DNA from: Maratus speciosus
Lineage: Eukaryota > Arthropoda > Arachnida > Araneae > Salticidae
Direction: 5' to 3'
Length of the DNA stretch: 64,000 bases
Assembly (NCBI GenBank): GCA_963932465.1
Contig: OZ010786.1
Span: forward strand, 448,496,619 to 448,560,618
Shown piece after piece: positions 35,677-47,389 of this stretch. Both the position numbers and the translations under genes were made by a program. Position 1 is the first letter of the stretch. Every line of letters starts with the position of its first letter. The notes under the pieces are model-generated. The model was given only the letters and a program-made list of their open reading frames with translations. It did no database searches and was not told the DNA's origin.

Positions 35677-37157
35677 GTAAGTAATTACGATTATATATTT
35701 TGCTTATTATATTATTTAATATAATGTTAGCTATTTAAATTGGTACTTACAAATTATACCGCCGTGAATTGCAAATAGTTCAAAAACTAAAATCAATTAC
35801 CTTTAACTTCTTAACTAATTTGCCAGTACGCAGCACGTGTACAACTTGTTATGCGCCGTACGTGCAAGAAAACTTTGCTATCACCGCTACATATACTTTT
35901 TTGAGTACTATTATATCTAAATAATAATCTTCACCTTATTTAATTAAAAAAAAATTATTCGATTAAGTCGATGAAATTAGGTGAAGGTTACTATTTGGAA
36001 GACGTGGTATTTGGACCATACTTTTGTCTTTAAATAGTGTATGGAAAAGTGACAAGTTTTAGAACAAACTGTTTAGAAAAAAGAAACTGTTAAATAATTA
36101 ATAAATTATTGTATTATATTTATACTGATATGCATACATCTTATATTTATTCATCTTGTATTTTTACATACACTTTGCTAAATACATATTACAACGTAAA
36201 TTTAATTTGTATTGATGACTTAATATAATTACTTCTTATTTATATTTATCCTTGGATACATATACTTTACATCTATAGATGTTGCATGTTTCCCTACATT
36301 ATTCAAAATTTATATTAGAGCGTGCGCATATCTTACATACTTTTATCTAGCAATTTGCAATAGATATACTGTACAAGATACTTACAATAAAAAGCATTTA
36401 CAATGCCTATAGTGCACTTTACAATATCTACAAGACATACATAGATGATGGTCATAAAAGAACTATGTCAATATATGAATTCTTAGCAGCCGCTCCGTTC
36501 AACCAACCGAAATGGAATGTGAGATATAGTTATTTGAAGGTTATACCCAAGATTGTGGTGAACATGAAAAAGCGGAGCCTGATGAGCTGGTGAACATGAA
36601 AACGTTACAGTTACACTGAAAAAAATTTCAAAATTTGTGAATGACAATACCGGTTTTCTCCCATCTTAAAATGTTAAGCGCATTTAAAAACTATAAATAT
36701 TGTTTGAACGCACATGTAGTACAAAAAACGGGGACGTAGGACATATACAAAATACATTTTTACAAAAAAAAAAAGTTTTTTTGGTATTATAAGTTTTTCA
36801 CGTTGTGTTTAAAGGTCCTCAAGAAAGATGATTTGCGGATTGGTGTTATATGCTTATCGCTCGGTGTCTCGTATCTCTGTTGCTATTGGTTGTTTACAAT
36901 GCTATTCTTTGCATGTGTCCTATATCGCCATTTTTGGTGTTCATGCGCATTCCAAAGCTATGTAGGGTTTTTCAATGCTCTAATCATTTCGGAAGTGGGG
37001 AAAATCAGGCATTGTCATTCGAAAATTTCGTCATTTTTTTCACTCTAACCGTAACCATGCACACTTCATTGACATCAAAATCTACAGAGCATACAATCGA
37101 ATAACTATGTCTCCCATTTTCTTTCGGTTGGACAAGCGAGTAACGGCTAGGCATTCA
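35677..37157. other. AT-rich non-coding intron
   Basis: Nothing recognised. Two overlapping open frames at 36803-37104 lack motifs and are probably chance frames. Confidence 0.5.
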
Positions 37158-37610
37158 CACTGAGAAAAAAAACACCACCTTCACCTAGAAGGAATACATA
37201 GTCAATTTCTGAACCTATTAACTAGAAATATAGATTTCCGAGCTATACGAATAGGGTAAACAACTATGCTGAATAGACGAAATGATCTAGAATATTTAGT
37301 CTCTTGTTTTCTAGGTGGCGAAACGATATTGAATCGTTTCACTAGCGAGAAATTATCGCTTGATATTTGGTATGGTTTCATAAACTAGAATTATAGTTAA
37401 CAAAACCAACCTCTTGTGTTCGCATCTATTTGCAGAGATTTTTAAATACCATTGGCTACGAGAATATAGGAAAACGCTCTTCAATTCTAGTAGGAGACTC
37501 TAGAACTCTCTAGCAAAAAGAACTAAAATTTATAGGAATGCCATAGAAGTATTTTTTCCTAGAGCCACAATATAGATTCTAGATGCCAGAAACATATATT
37601 TTTCTCAGTG
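37158..37610. mobile_element. 453-bp CACTGAGAAAAA-ended MITE, copy 1
   Basis: Inverted ends CACTGAGAAAAA enclose 453 bp. It is the same length as the copy at 48887-49339 and aligns along its whole length (for example GAAACGATA(T/A)TGAATCGTTTCA(C/G)T). No coding capacity. Confidence 0.88.
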
Positions 37611-37740
37611 CATATATCGACAAAGTTTCTTTATGACCACCATTCTGTACATACAGTGGTATAGCCCTTACACGATAACTTGGCTAATTATAGCAATAAT
37701 CCGAATGTAGTTTTTTCTTAAATAATGCATTTCCTTTAAC

Positions 37741-38386
37741 AGTTGAGGCGTTGAGAACCAGAGTGGACCAATCTCGCTAGCTGTGCTTTCGAGAAAAATG
37801 CTTTTCAAAATGTGTACAAATTTTCCCTTTACTAGTTGAGGCGTTGAGAACCAGAGTGGACCAATCTCGCTAACTGTGCTTTCGAGAAAAATGCTTTTCA
37901 AAATGTGTACAAATTTTTCCTTTACTAGTTGAGGCGTTGAGAACCAGAGTGGACCAATCTCGCTAAATGTTCTTTCGAGAAAAATGCTTTTCAAAATGTG
38001 TACAAAATTTTCCTTTACTAGTTGAGGTGTACCAGAGTGGACCAATCTCGCTAAATGTTTTTTCGAAAAAATTCCTTTTCAAAATGTGTACAAATTTTTC
38101 CTTTACTAGTTGAGGCGTTGAGAACCAGAGTGGACCAAATTCGCTAGCTGTGCTTTCGAAAAAAATGCTTTTCAAAATGTGTACAAATTTTTCCTTTACT
38201 AGTCGAGGCATTGAGAACCAGAGTGGGCAAATCTAGCTAACTGTTCTTTCGAGAAAAATGCTTTTCAAAATATGTACAAATTTTTCCTTTACTATTTAAG
38301 GCGTTGAGAACCAGAGTGGACCAATCTCGCTAACTGTGCTTTCGAGACAAATGCTTTCCAAAATCTGTACAAATTTTTGTCAAACT
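37741..38386. repeat. tandem array, seven units of 93 bp
   Basis: Units start at about 37741, 37834, 37927, 38020, 38108, 38201 and 38294; one unit is 88 bp because of a short deletion. The core is GAGGCGTTGAGAACCAGAGT, then GGACCAATCTCGCTAACTGT and TGCTTTTCAAAATGTGTAC. Because 93 is divisible by three, the minus strand stays open and reads as a repeating 31-residue peptide. A related inverted piece is at 39488-39508. Confidence 0.95.
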
Positions 38387-38447
38387 CTTTTAGGCCAGTT
38401 CTGCCAGTGTCAGAGGAGATCCAGCTTCTTCAGCAAGCATATGGTGA

Positions 38448-39273
38448 TTAAAACCCATTTATGCCTGCGCCCCATTTTTGAGACGCTTCGAATTTTAATA
38501 AATTTGTATAATCTTCTTTTTCTTTCTAACATAAAAATTGAATAACATAATTATCTATAAATGTCTTTATCTGTTACCGAAAGATGATAGCATAAGATGG
38601 ATATTTATCTGTTTAAATGATGGCTTTTAATGGAGTTTATAGATTTTTCATTTTTTAAGATGGCGAAATGTAAATAGTAAGTTTGTGTTTTTTCTATCAA
38701 GGATCCAAATAAGTATATCATAATCTTAGATTATAAATTTCTTTGAAATACGTATTTCTTTAAATTGAGAAATTATGTGGTCAAGCCTATTTCTTATGCA
38801 TTATTAAAACATGCAAAATATAGGGCCCTAGGCACGAATGGGTGCATATTTTTATTAGCCATTTTCGAGACAGTCATTAATTTAAAGTCCTTTTCGAGAT
38901 GATTATGAAATAAATTGTTTTTAAGCCTTAAATACGATTATTCTTAGTTTTTTATTACATATACTCTTAATGTTATTAGTCTCTGTAAATAAATATACAT
39001 ATATTTTTAGTACTTCACAAAAATACAAATTATAGTACATACAATTTAAAAGCTTATTTTATATAAATTTAAACAAAACATACAATTATGCATATTATAC
39101 TATTACAAATATTATGCATATTTCCATATTTAGTACATTTTCATTTTATCAAATAAAAACAAAAAAAATTCACCATAATTTTTTAAAGCATTTTTCTAGT
39201 TTATTTTGCAACATTTCAAAGTTATTTTACCAATTAATGTGAGAAAACAAAAATTTAGGCATGTTTTGGTTAA
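38448..39273. mobile_element. TTAA-flanked MITE, CCCATTT(A)TGCCTG ends, copy 2
   Basis: An 826-bp element lies between TTAA repeats, inverted relative to the copy at 10250-11083. Shared landmarks include CATTTATGCCTG, GAAAGATGATAGCATAAG, TTTATAGATTTTTCATTTTT, the reversed GCATAATATTTGTAATA and CAAAAATTTAGGCA at the right end. Confidence 0.85.
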
Positions 39274-40559
39274 AGTTAGCATTGCCAAAGTGGACCAAGA
39301 CATTTGATCCACTTTTGCACTGATAACAAGTTATTGATATCTGACTTAGGTTGGACCATCTATTAAACTGGTTCTATCATTGGAATAGTTTCTAAATTAA
39401 TGAAATTCATTATACAGCAGATGACATGATGGTACGACATACATTGCTTTGACATTTCAAACTCTGTTTTCATTAAAATGTGGGAATCTCTGGTTTTCAA
39501 CGCCTCATTAGTCTTTTAGCATATCTTTCGCCGTAGCATCGCGAACACTTTTAAACGCTTGAAAAAAATAAAAATAAAAGTTTCAAATAAAAATTTTTGT
39601 AAATTCCGGAATGAATTGAACATTCCATAAACACTATCTTATTATCCCTAAACGATTTAAGGTAGTGATAGACAAAATGAATGATTTTGATGTTAGAAGG
39701 AGCCATTCGGGCATATGCAAAAGCGTAATTGCTAACCTATGTTTTTAAAATCAGTTATTACTTGAAATTTTGTTTAAAATACAGAATTTTGTTACTTTAA
39801 TTTAAGATAAATTACAGGTGAACAGGTGAAAAGTTTAATAGGATACCCAGTCACTCCTTGTGTATGAGTAAGTGTATATCACATCATAGAGGAGCCATAA
39901 ATTAAAGGTTAGCCGTGACACAAATGTACTGCAATATAAGAAAGAAAAATAAAAAATAAAAATAAGAAAAAGCTGAAAATATTTGATAGGGTAATCCGGG
40001 AGTCAGAAGATTAAATTTAATTTAAATATAAACATAAAAGGAGAGATAAAAATAAATATATAATGTAAAAGTGAGTTTAATGAAAAATATGTTTACATAC
40101 TGTACAATGTTCGACGTAACCGGGCTAAGCAAAGCTAGATGTTAGAAAAACTACCAATACCCTCAAACAAAAAAGTCTGTTTTCATTGCCATACATTTTA
40201 CATATAAAGTTAATATTAATTTAGCAAACTTTACCTAAGTAAAGTAATAATAAGAATATAAAGATATATATATATATGTAATAATAAAAATCCCCCCCTC
40301 CCCTTTTATCTTAGTTAAACTATTCCAAATTCTTATAATATTTACCTTTTTTTACCTATCTTTAATAATATCTTAAATATCTTTTGTCTTTTATTTCATG
40401 CCTTTAAACATGCGTATTCTTTATTTATTATTCTAAAAACCTTAAACAGTTTGTAACTTACTTCTTATAAAACCCACTAAATTACTTTCTTTCATTTTAT
40501 TCTGAGACTAAATTATTTTCTTTCAAATGTATTTAATATCATTTGTTCTTTTTGTTCCA

Positions 40560-40870
40560 TATCCCATAATGCCTTGCAAGTTTCCGCCAGCATCCTGTTT
40601 ACGTTATAATGCATCTGCTGATAGTATTAAGTTCATTCAACTACGTCATGCGTATCACACCCCCATCCCGGTGCTGATCCTATCGTTAGCCGTTCTGCTG
40701 TTCCGTTCCCACCCTCTCTCTGCAGGAGTTGGTCCTTACTTGTAATGTAACCGTTCGCGGCCTTTTCTTTTTAGTATTACCGTTACATTGGCTGGGGAAC
40801 CAGATTTTATTTTATACGTTTTTCGTTTGTTTAATAAAATCCCGTCACTTGGTGGTTTGAATTTTGATTT
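40560..40870. other. GC-richer non-coding piece, possible LTR remnant
   Basis: TGTAATGTAACCG at about 40742 and CCGTTACA at 40781-40788 are complementary-like termini, and AATAAAATCCCGTCACTTGG follows at 40832. It resembles the R-U5 region of an LTR but no second LTR, primer-binding site or coding region was found. It could equally be part of the surrounding element. Confidence 0.25.
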
Positions 40871-41184
40871 GTGTAGATTCTAATACCATTTAACATCATA
40901 TAGTTTATTATGAAGCGGTACAGATATTATTCGAGAGCCGATGGGTAATCTACTGGAATTTGTTACGAAATGTGTTTGCAAATTAACGATGTTAAGTTTA
41001 TGATGCCTGTATTATTTATTGAACGGGAAATTCTTCCCAATGTTTCTGTAATTCTGCCTTCTACTTGCCACCACGACTGCACTCCTGTCATTCACATGAA
41101 TGACGAAGGTTGGTAAGTTTATAGCATGGATTCGTAAGCCACTTTACTTTGATATACAGAAGTATCGCAGGAATTTCACATATA

Positions 41185-41932
41185 CAGTAAAACCTCCCTA
41201 AAGCGATGCTCCGTTCCATTAAAAATTGCTCTCTCCGAGAGGTGGTCTTTTAATGGAGGTCATGTTTAAATCTAGATTTTAATTGTTGAAAAAGGGTAGC
41301 AATTAATGTTACTAAAATTTATTTTTCGCATTAGGAAAAAATAGGAAAATTTAAATATCAAAACAAAAGTTAATTACATAAGTTAATTACTATAGAATTT
41401 AAAAAATGAATATATTGACGTTTGCTTTGATTTCACGGTTTTATCTTTTATAGCTTTTATTTCCAAGTCCTTTCGAAGTTCAGTAAATAAATGCCTTTCT
41501 TTTTGGACGGGAACAAATACTGACGATTTCATTAATTTATCTATTTCTTTGAGAGTTTCCTGAAGAATAGGGCAGGCGAGTTTATTGATCGTCATTCTTA
41601 ATTTGTCATCAGAGTTAAATTCATTGCCTAAAAATGGACAAAGGGCTTTAGACACTTAAAAGTTACCGGAATAAAAAATATTCTAACCTTAGTTTAGAAG
41701 TTTGATGAATAATGCGGTCTACGGAATTATGTTTTTAATAAAACCTTCTTCAAGCGACCAGGTAAAACGGAATTTGTCTCATTTTCTTCAAAGAAATTGG
41801 TCTCTCATGGAGGGAGTTCAACTGGGATGGTCTCTGAATGGAGGTGAAATTAGTATTGATTGCATGGGAATAAATTTCGGTTCATGAAAAAATGGTCGTC
41901 CAGGGAGGTGGTCGCACAGGGAAGTTTCCCTG
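41185..41932. mobile_element. pogo/Tigger-like deletion derivative
   Basis: A 748-bp element is flanked by TA on both sides, with imperfect inverted repeats CAGTAAAACCTCCCTAAAG (left) and CAGGGAAACTTCCCTGTG (right, reverse complement). The subterminal repeats contain several copies of a gg(a/t)ggt-type motif on each arm (GGTGGTC, GGAGGT), as expected for pogo-family binding sites. The interior keeps only the last part of a transposase on the minus strand. The family call rests on the ends and on the C-terminal motif described for that fragment. Confidence 0.75.
41383..41655 (-). pseudogene. C-terminal fragment of pogo/Tigger-like transposase
   Basis: A 90-residue open frame sits between the inverted repeats of the pogo-like element and runs antisense to the channel. 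It has no catalytic or helix-turn-helix domain. It is rich in Lys and Glu and ends KQTSIYSFFKFYSN. Residues 78-85 (QTSIYSFF) fit the PCNA-interacting-peptide consensus Q-x-x-hydrophobic-x-x-aromatic-aromatic. I recall such a motif at the C-terminus of pogo-family transposases. The N-terminus is lost by internal deletion; no upstream in-frame coding sequence is visible. It is probably a remnant, not an expressed protein. Confidence 0.6.
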
Positions 41933-42386
41933 TATATATTTACTTATTTATAAGAGCAACATAATACAACCTACTATTTTTTAGAAAATTTCTAGAGGTA
42001 CTTCATTAATAAAATACAAGGATTGACAACTATGCTTTTGTAAATGCCTGAATGATTCAACCGAATGACAAAACCATTCATTATGTCCGTCACTAGGTTA
42101 AGGTCACTGTCCATTGGTCAAGTTATTTTGTGCGGGGTATAACTGAGCAGTTGCTGCTAAACATTAATGTAACTTATATTACTGGGACCATTCTCGAGGG
42201 TGTATCTTTCTTATTGGTTAACACAGAAGTACTTATGAATTAATGTATTTGTTAATTACTTGGTCCTGTATTTATGCTGTATATGATATAATTATTATTT
42301 TTTTTTATAACATAAAATTGATTTTCAACTTCTTGTATCTCAAATATCATGTGCTACAAAAATATATATATTTTTTTCTTTTTCAG

Positions 42387-42496
42387 AAATTAGAATATGC
42401 TTTAAAAGTTTTTAATTATTTTTTCACCGCTGTATTTATTGTTGAAGCCGTTATGAAAGTCGTTGCTTTAGGCGTAATAAAATATATCAAAAACAG
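42387..42496 (+). CDS. Ca-alpha1T: T-type calcium channel alpha-1, exon for IVS2
   Basis: The exon encodes 36 residues plus two bases. It begins KLEYALKVFNYFFTAVFIVE and continues through EAVMKVVALGVIKYIKN. This is the IVS2 helix with its conserved acidic residue (FIVEAVMK) and the short S2-S3 loop; the Glu and following Lys belong to the voltage-sensor charge-transfer region. It starts in phase 0 after a pyrimidine-rich TTTTTCAG acceptor and ends in phase 2 at GTAAGC, so that AG plus the A of the next exon forms Arg, giving the family-typical NRWNQLD junction. Confidence 0.95.
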
Positions 42497-43591
42497 GTAA
42501 GCATTATTGTTAAATATTGTTTAAATAAAGTGTTACCTGATAAATATTTTGGTAAAAATAGTGTATTCATGTATGTGAAAAATGTCAGGATTGAAGTTCA
42601 CAATTTTTAGTAACAAGGTTAAAAAAATAATAAGTGTTTTTGATGTTTAATAACATAATGGAAGTTTGTAATTAATTTCTTTGTGAGTTTTATTGATAAA
42701 TCAGTAAATTTTTACAAACCAAGAATTTCCGTGTCTTACCGAAAAAAAAAAAGAAAAAAAAATCGCATTAATTAAAAAAAAATTATAATTTAATGTCACA
42801 TTTTAATGTTGTGACACTTTGTGACATAAAATATGTCATTTTTTCGGCAATTTTGACGATTGTCGCTTTTACTTATTATAAGAGGTTATGTGTTTGGAGT
42901 TTTGGTCGAGTATTGAGGTTATTGCTAAAAGCGACAATACCAAAATATACGTTATTGCTCCACACTGAAAAATGTGCTAAATAATAATTTAAGAAGAAAG
43001 AAAAAATGAGGCAATGCTGGTTCATTAAATATTGTTTCATTACTCAGTAATGAGTTACGTCCCTAAAGCGATTGCAGTTATGAAACAGATGCATATGACA
43101 CATTGTAATTCTTTCATACCTAAAAAAAATTGCCTTCGTCTACACGTATGTTATGGTTAAGGCAACTTTTAGAGCTTCCACAAACTGTTCAAATGAACTT
43201 GTGCCAGTATAACATGTTGAGAATAATATAGCACAATTATCAATTTTAGAACCCCACGCGAGCGAACTATCACAATCAAATCATGCGTAAAGAAAGTTTA
43301 TTGAAATGACGTTAATAAACAGTTGGAGGTAAATTTAAATACAAACAATGTTTATTTATTCGTATAAGGGATATCTGGAATGAAAAAGATTAAGAACCCA
43401 CATATAAAATGTTATTACATTACATTTTACAGTGTATTAATCAGAATTGTTTAAATTGTTAAAAAACATAATCATAATTGTTTTTTAAATATGCATGAAG
43501 ACTAACTCAAACTATGGTTACTGTAATACGTGACTATAATAATGGAAAAATATTTGAAAAAAAAATTGTAATAATTTTAAATTGTTTTATT
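42497..43591. other. AT-rich non-coding intron
   Basis: No supported feature. Short A-rich runs at 42741-42785. Confidence 0.5.
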
Positions 43592-44150
43592 TATACCCTG
43601 TCTTCTGAAAAAAGGACTAAAGGAGCGTAAATTCACCCAAAATTTATACCCTGTTTTAAATCTTGTTAAATTTTCATTTAATATCGTTTTCAAAACAAAG
43701 GAAGTGAACAAAGTTTGGTTCTTTTTATTCGTCTTCCATGATCATGAAAATAATCATTAAAATCATTATTTTTATATTTTGTTTTTGATTAAAGGCGTAG
43801 CATTTTTATTCTTCTAAAATCAGAAAAATCTAAAGTGAAAGTCATAATAATAAGAGAGAATGTGTGCCCATGTTACCCTATCTCTTCCAAAAAAAGGACC
43901 AAAGGAGGTTATATTCACCTAAAATTTTTACCCTATTTTAAAGCTTGTTTATTTATTTTAATATCGTTTTCAATACAAAAAAAGTGAACAAAATTTGGCA
44001 TTTTTTATTCACCTTCCATGATTGTGAAAATAATCATCAAAAGCATTCTTTTTATATTTTTGATTAAAGGCATAGCAATTTGTTCTTAAAAAATCAGAAA
44101 AAATCTGAGGAGAAAATCATAATAATAGAGACAGAATGTGTGCCCACTTT
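43592..44150. repeat. tandem duplication, two units of about 280 bp
   Basis: The unit runs from TACCCTGTCTTCTGAAAAAAG to GAATGTGTGCCCA, with a second copy beginning at about 43872. Shared segments include TTAATATCGTTTTCAA, AAAGTGAACAAA and CTTCCATGAT(C/T)(A/G)TGAAAATAAT. Confidence 0.88.
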
Positions 44151-44706
44151 ATTTATTTTTAATTATTTTTAAGGCTTTTCAGAGCCTTCAATTGCTATTG
44201 CAGATCTAAAATCAGAATTAACTGACGTTCTTACATAAACAAAGTTTACAATATGCTTTTATACATAAAATATCAAAACTCATTTTGTTCTTTTCCTATA
44301 CTATTCATTATAATTCCTACAACATGACAAACGAGTCAACATCAGATAAAGAAACTTTTGAAATACTTATTAAGCCAGAGGTTTCGAAACTTTAGGTCTT
44401 TTCTAAATAGAAATTCATAATTAATGCCATACCGCTATTAATTAAAGGTAATATTACTATTTAAAATCGCATCATATCACTAAATGTATTGAATGTCTTG
44501 CTTTATTGATATTCAAATAAGAAGTAACCCCATGATTATGTATTTTAATTAGAAATTTATCCAACATGTAATCAAAGAAATACAATTTCTTTTTACGAAA
44601 TATTTGAAAACCGGAAAAATTTTGGGAAAAATTTATCGTGATTTATTAATATTAATAATTATATAGTAAATTTTTTTTATTAGTAAATTCTTCTGATTTA
44701 TTTGTA
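44151..44706. other. AT-rich non-coding spacer
   Basis: No supported feature. Confidence 0.5.
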
Positions 44707-45387
44707 CAGTAGAGCGGCGGTTATCTCGGTCGGGACGGAGGCCAATCCGGTTAATGAAAAATCCGAATAATTGGACAATTTAAAAAAAGGCTAATGTTTT
44801 TTAGGTAATTTTCGTTCACACTTTTTCCAGGCTTAGGACCGGTAATTGTAGTTGTGCATATTTTAGCATATTACAATGATGTGTTTAGATGTTATTTTTT
44901 AAAACTTTTTTTAAATTTTATTTTCTACAAAGTTATACATAGAAATTATTGCATGTATATATATACATTGCACTAACAAACGCGAGCGGAGAAAGGGGGG
45001 GGGGGGGTAGGTCCCTCTTTTCGAGGACACCAAGGGACAAAAGAAGATATTTTTTGACCCCTTGAGGAAATTTGAAGATAAAGAGGGATATTCCTGGGGG
45101 AGGGGGGAAATATGAGTGAGACTCTCGCGCGTTGGAAGTGAAACTTCTTAGGTTCTGGAAACAGTTGATTTTATGTATTGCTCTCTTTGCATTTGTTGGC
45201 AATTTTATTATTTCAGGATTAGGAAATGGTTATTTAACGGTTAACTTTCGTGACATCCAGCCGAATTTACTCTACTGCGCCTAAAGAAGTTTCACTTCAA
45301 AAATGTTTGGAGAAGGCGAGAAAAAAACACATGGTCCTTGATCGATCCGCTTAATAGGCTACCTGATATTTTGCGCTCTACAGTATT
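44707..45387. mobile_element. possible pogo-like MITE, (C)AGTAGAGCG ends
   Basis: The left end CAGTAGAGCGGCGGTTATC and the right end, reversed, CTGTAGAGCGCAAAATATC lie next to TA. Ends of this kind, with CGG-rich subterminal sequence and AATCCGGTTAATGAAAAATC inside, are typical of pogo/Tigger MITEs. A G run of about 13 is at 44996-45008. No coding sequence. Confidence 0.5.
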
Positions 45388-45831
45388 TAGCAATATCCGT
45401 CGGGATCTCTAAATCTAATATAGTGCAGTTTTCCGTTTCGGAATAATTTTCTGTTTATCTTTTTTGTAACAGTAACTGAAGGTTAGCCAAACAGAATTGG
45501 TAAGTGTAGTATAATTTGGCAAAACCTGCATTAACATTTCTTGGATGATTGCTGTATTGTTCACGTAATTTATTTATAAGTATAAAAGTCTTATTAAAAA
45601 GAATGGGTTTAAAAAGAACGTTTTATTTTAAGACCTGAACAGGTAAAAAAAATGAAATGTATCGCTCTCTTTAAGTGCATTAATGGTAATATACCAATGT
45701 GAAATTTCATTTTGTGTTAAAATTAACTTATTATATTTTTATTTAAACATTATTTTTTCTATTTGTATTGTTTTATTTATATTAAAGACAACATTTTTCT
45801 TCTGAAAAATGAATACAAAATTGATTATATC
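45388..45831. other. AT-rich non-coding spacer
   Basis: No supported feature. Confidence 0.5.
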
Positions 45832-46245
45832 AGGTGTACCGGAAAGTTATGTCCGATAATATTATTTCAAGTTTCAACACACATACAAGTGTTCATTTGA
45901 GACATACTATATGTATGTCTCTCTTTATCATTGCATTTATATACATGTACTGTTGAAGTTGTTGTTAAGTGTTGTTAAGTGAAGCGCGATCGTGTAAACA
46001 TGGCTACCGATAAATTCATCTAAGACACTGTATTTTGTACAAATTGCAACAAGGAAGAAATGTTGCAAAAGGGTGTCGAAATTTAGTGAAAGTTTTTGGT
46101 GGAGATTCAGTTTCAGATAAAACGTGTAGAAGAAGTTTCGAAAAATTTGAAGGAAGTGATTTTAACCTTAGTGATTAGCCACGCTCGGGCGGCCATCTTT
46201 CATCGATGACGATATTGTCAAGAAGCATAATAGAGCAAGATCCTT
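45832..46245 (+). pseudogene. mariner transposase 5' fragment
   Basis: A mariner-type left end (GTGTACCGGAAAGTTATGTC at about 45832) is followed by a ~160-bp leader and an ATG at 46000. The frame reads MATDKFI, a stop, then residues matching the N-terminal helix-turn-helix of mariner transposases, including VFGGDSVSDKTCRRSFEKFE and GSDFNLSD, another stop, and PRSGG. Several in-frame stops are present and homology ends near 46245, before any catalytic residue. No right inverted repeat was found, so this is a truncated, dead copy. Confidence 0.85.
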
Positions 46246-46850
46246 TTTTGACAATTTTATATATATTTAGTAATTAACTAATAATAATTAATGTAACTCT
46301 TAATTGGCAAGGCATATCGTAGACAGATAAACGTTTAATAATCACTTCACAAACACATCACAACACTTACAAACGTCGGTCACATATCACAAAAATAAAC
46401 AGAACAGAATTTTCTGAAAATGAATTGTGAGAGGAAAGAAAACTTTGATGCTGCCATCTATACTTAACAAATTGAAGTTCAAACATAACAGACAACATCG
46501 GAGATTGCGGGAAAGCACTCGACTCAACAAACTTATTCGGAATTATGAAAAATGTATTGTTTTCTTTAACTTCTCAAACGGACAGAATTTTGTGGTATAA
46601 CTAATAATTCTGAAATGCAGTTAATTAGCGGTCCATTCTATATAGAGCTACCCAGTCTTCGGATTTTCGATTACGATTATAAAGATACAGTGAACTGTGT
46701 CTTATTTAATCGAAGTATTTCTTCATTAAATAAAGTGAAAATGTCTTTTAAAAAATAGTGTTAGCCAAAAATCCGGGATCTTGGCATCTCTGGGTATAGA
46801 AAAGAGTAAGATGTAGGTAAAATAGTCAAATTACAATTCAAAGTATTGAT

Positions 46851-47010
46851 GTCCAGATAGCTTACATGGTAGAGCATTGATAATTAAAGCCAAGGTTTCT
46901 GGGTTCGTGTCCCAGCCTGGACACATTTTCGTTCAGATGGTAAAATTACAACTGATTTTGAATAATTTTCTAATCGTATGATTGTGTTTAAAAATAATTA
47001 ATTAATAGCA
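46851..47010 (+). mobile_element. tRNA-derived SINE, third copy
   Basis: GTCCAGA and CCTGGAC make an acceptor-like stem around GCTTACATGGTAGAGC (D arm) and a perfect CTGGG/CCCAG T arm with loop TTCGTGT. The body starts ACATTTTCGTTCAGATGG, as in the other two copies (ACATTTTTCGCCCAGTTGG). The anticodon loop AATTAAA lacks U33. It lies about 250 bp before the IVS3-S4 exon. Confidence 0.75.
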
Positions 47011-47258
47011 AAGAGTACTTATCTAAGTAAAGGTAAAAACCAATCTGGTGTAATTAAACATAATAGCTTTTACCTTTTCTGGGATAAATATTTTTTGGTA
47101 CACCCGTAGAAAAAAATCGTTAATTAACTGCTTCCAAAACTAGCTTTGAAATTACTAATTATCCTGAAAGAAAAGAGAAATTTCCTGTTTAATACTTCCC
47201 CCTCTCTATTATGTTCGTTAGAATTGCTCATTAATAATTTCTCTCCAATTGTTTTCAG

Positions 47259-47389
47259 ATGGAATCAATTAGACGTTTTCATTGTTGGCTTATCGGTAGC
47301 TGGAATTGTACTAGAAAAGATGGAAAATGATCTTATCCCTATCAACCCCACTATAATTAGAGTTTTCAGAGTCATGCGTATAGCTAGAG
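47259..47389 (+). CDS. Ca-alpha1T: T-type calcium channel alpha-1, exon for IVS3-S4
   Basis: After completing a split Arg codon, the exon encodes 43 residues. [20 protein letters not shown] is the IVS3 helix, [10 protein letters not shown] the S3-S4 loop, and [13 protein letters not shown] the first half of the IVS4 voltage sensor, with Arg at every third position. The acceptor is GTTTTCAG and the donor GTAATT. The last base G joins TT of the next exon to encode Val, which keeps the every-third-residue Arg/Lys register through IVS4. Flanking open frame on both sides is intronic. Confidence 0.95.

Larger units (their letters stand above)
39664..42094. mobile_element. long inverted-repeat element with hAT-like AGTGATGGGC ends, copy A
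   Basis: The left end (AGTGATAGACAAAATGAATG) and right end, reversed (AGTGACGGACATAATGAATG), share a further GATTCATTC/GAGCCATTC(G/A)GGCAT segment and GCAAAAGC/ACAAAAGC. The same ends bound 51038-52257. The interior contains the pogo-like element at 41185-41932 and a GC-richer piece at 40560-40870. About 2.4 kb in total. Confidence 0.65.

Noticed and set aside
37668..38211. Minus-strand open frames encoding a repeating 31-residue peptide
   Set aside because: They follow directly from a 93-bp tandem repeat whose length is divisible by three. There is no start context, splice structure or known domain.
40560..40870. Solo LTR
   Set aside because: Only suggestive TGTAA/TTACA-like ends and an AATAAA; no target duplication, second LTR or coding sequence. 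Kept only as a low-confidence note.
46851..46925. Functional tRNA gene
   Set aside because: The T arm is perfect but the anticodon arm is poor, and the shared SINE body follows.
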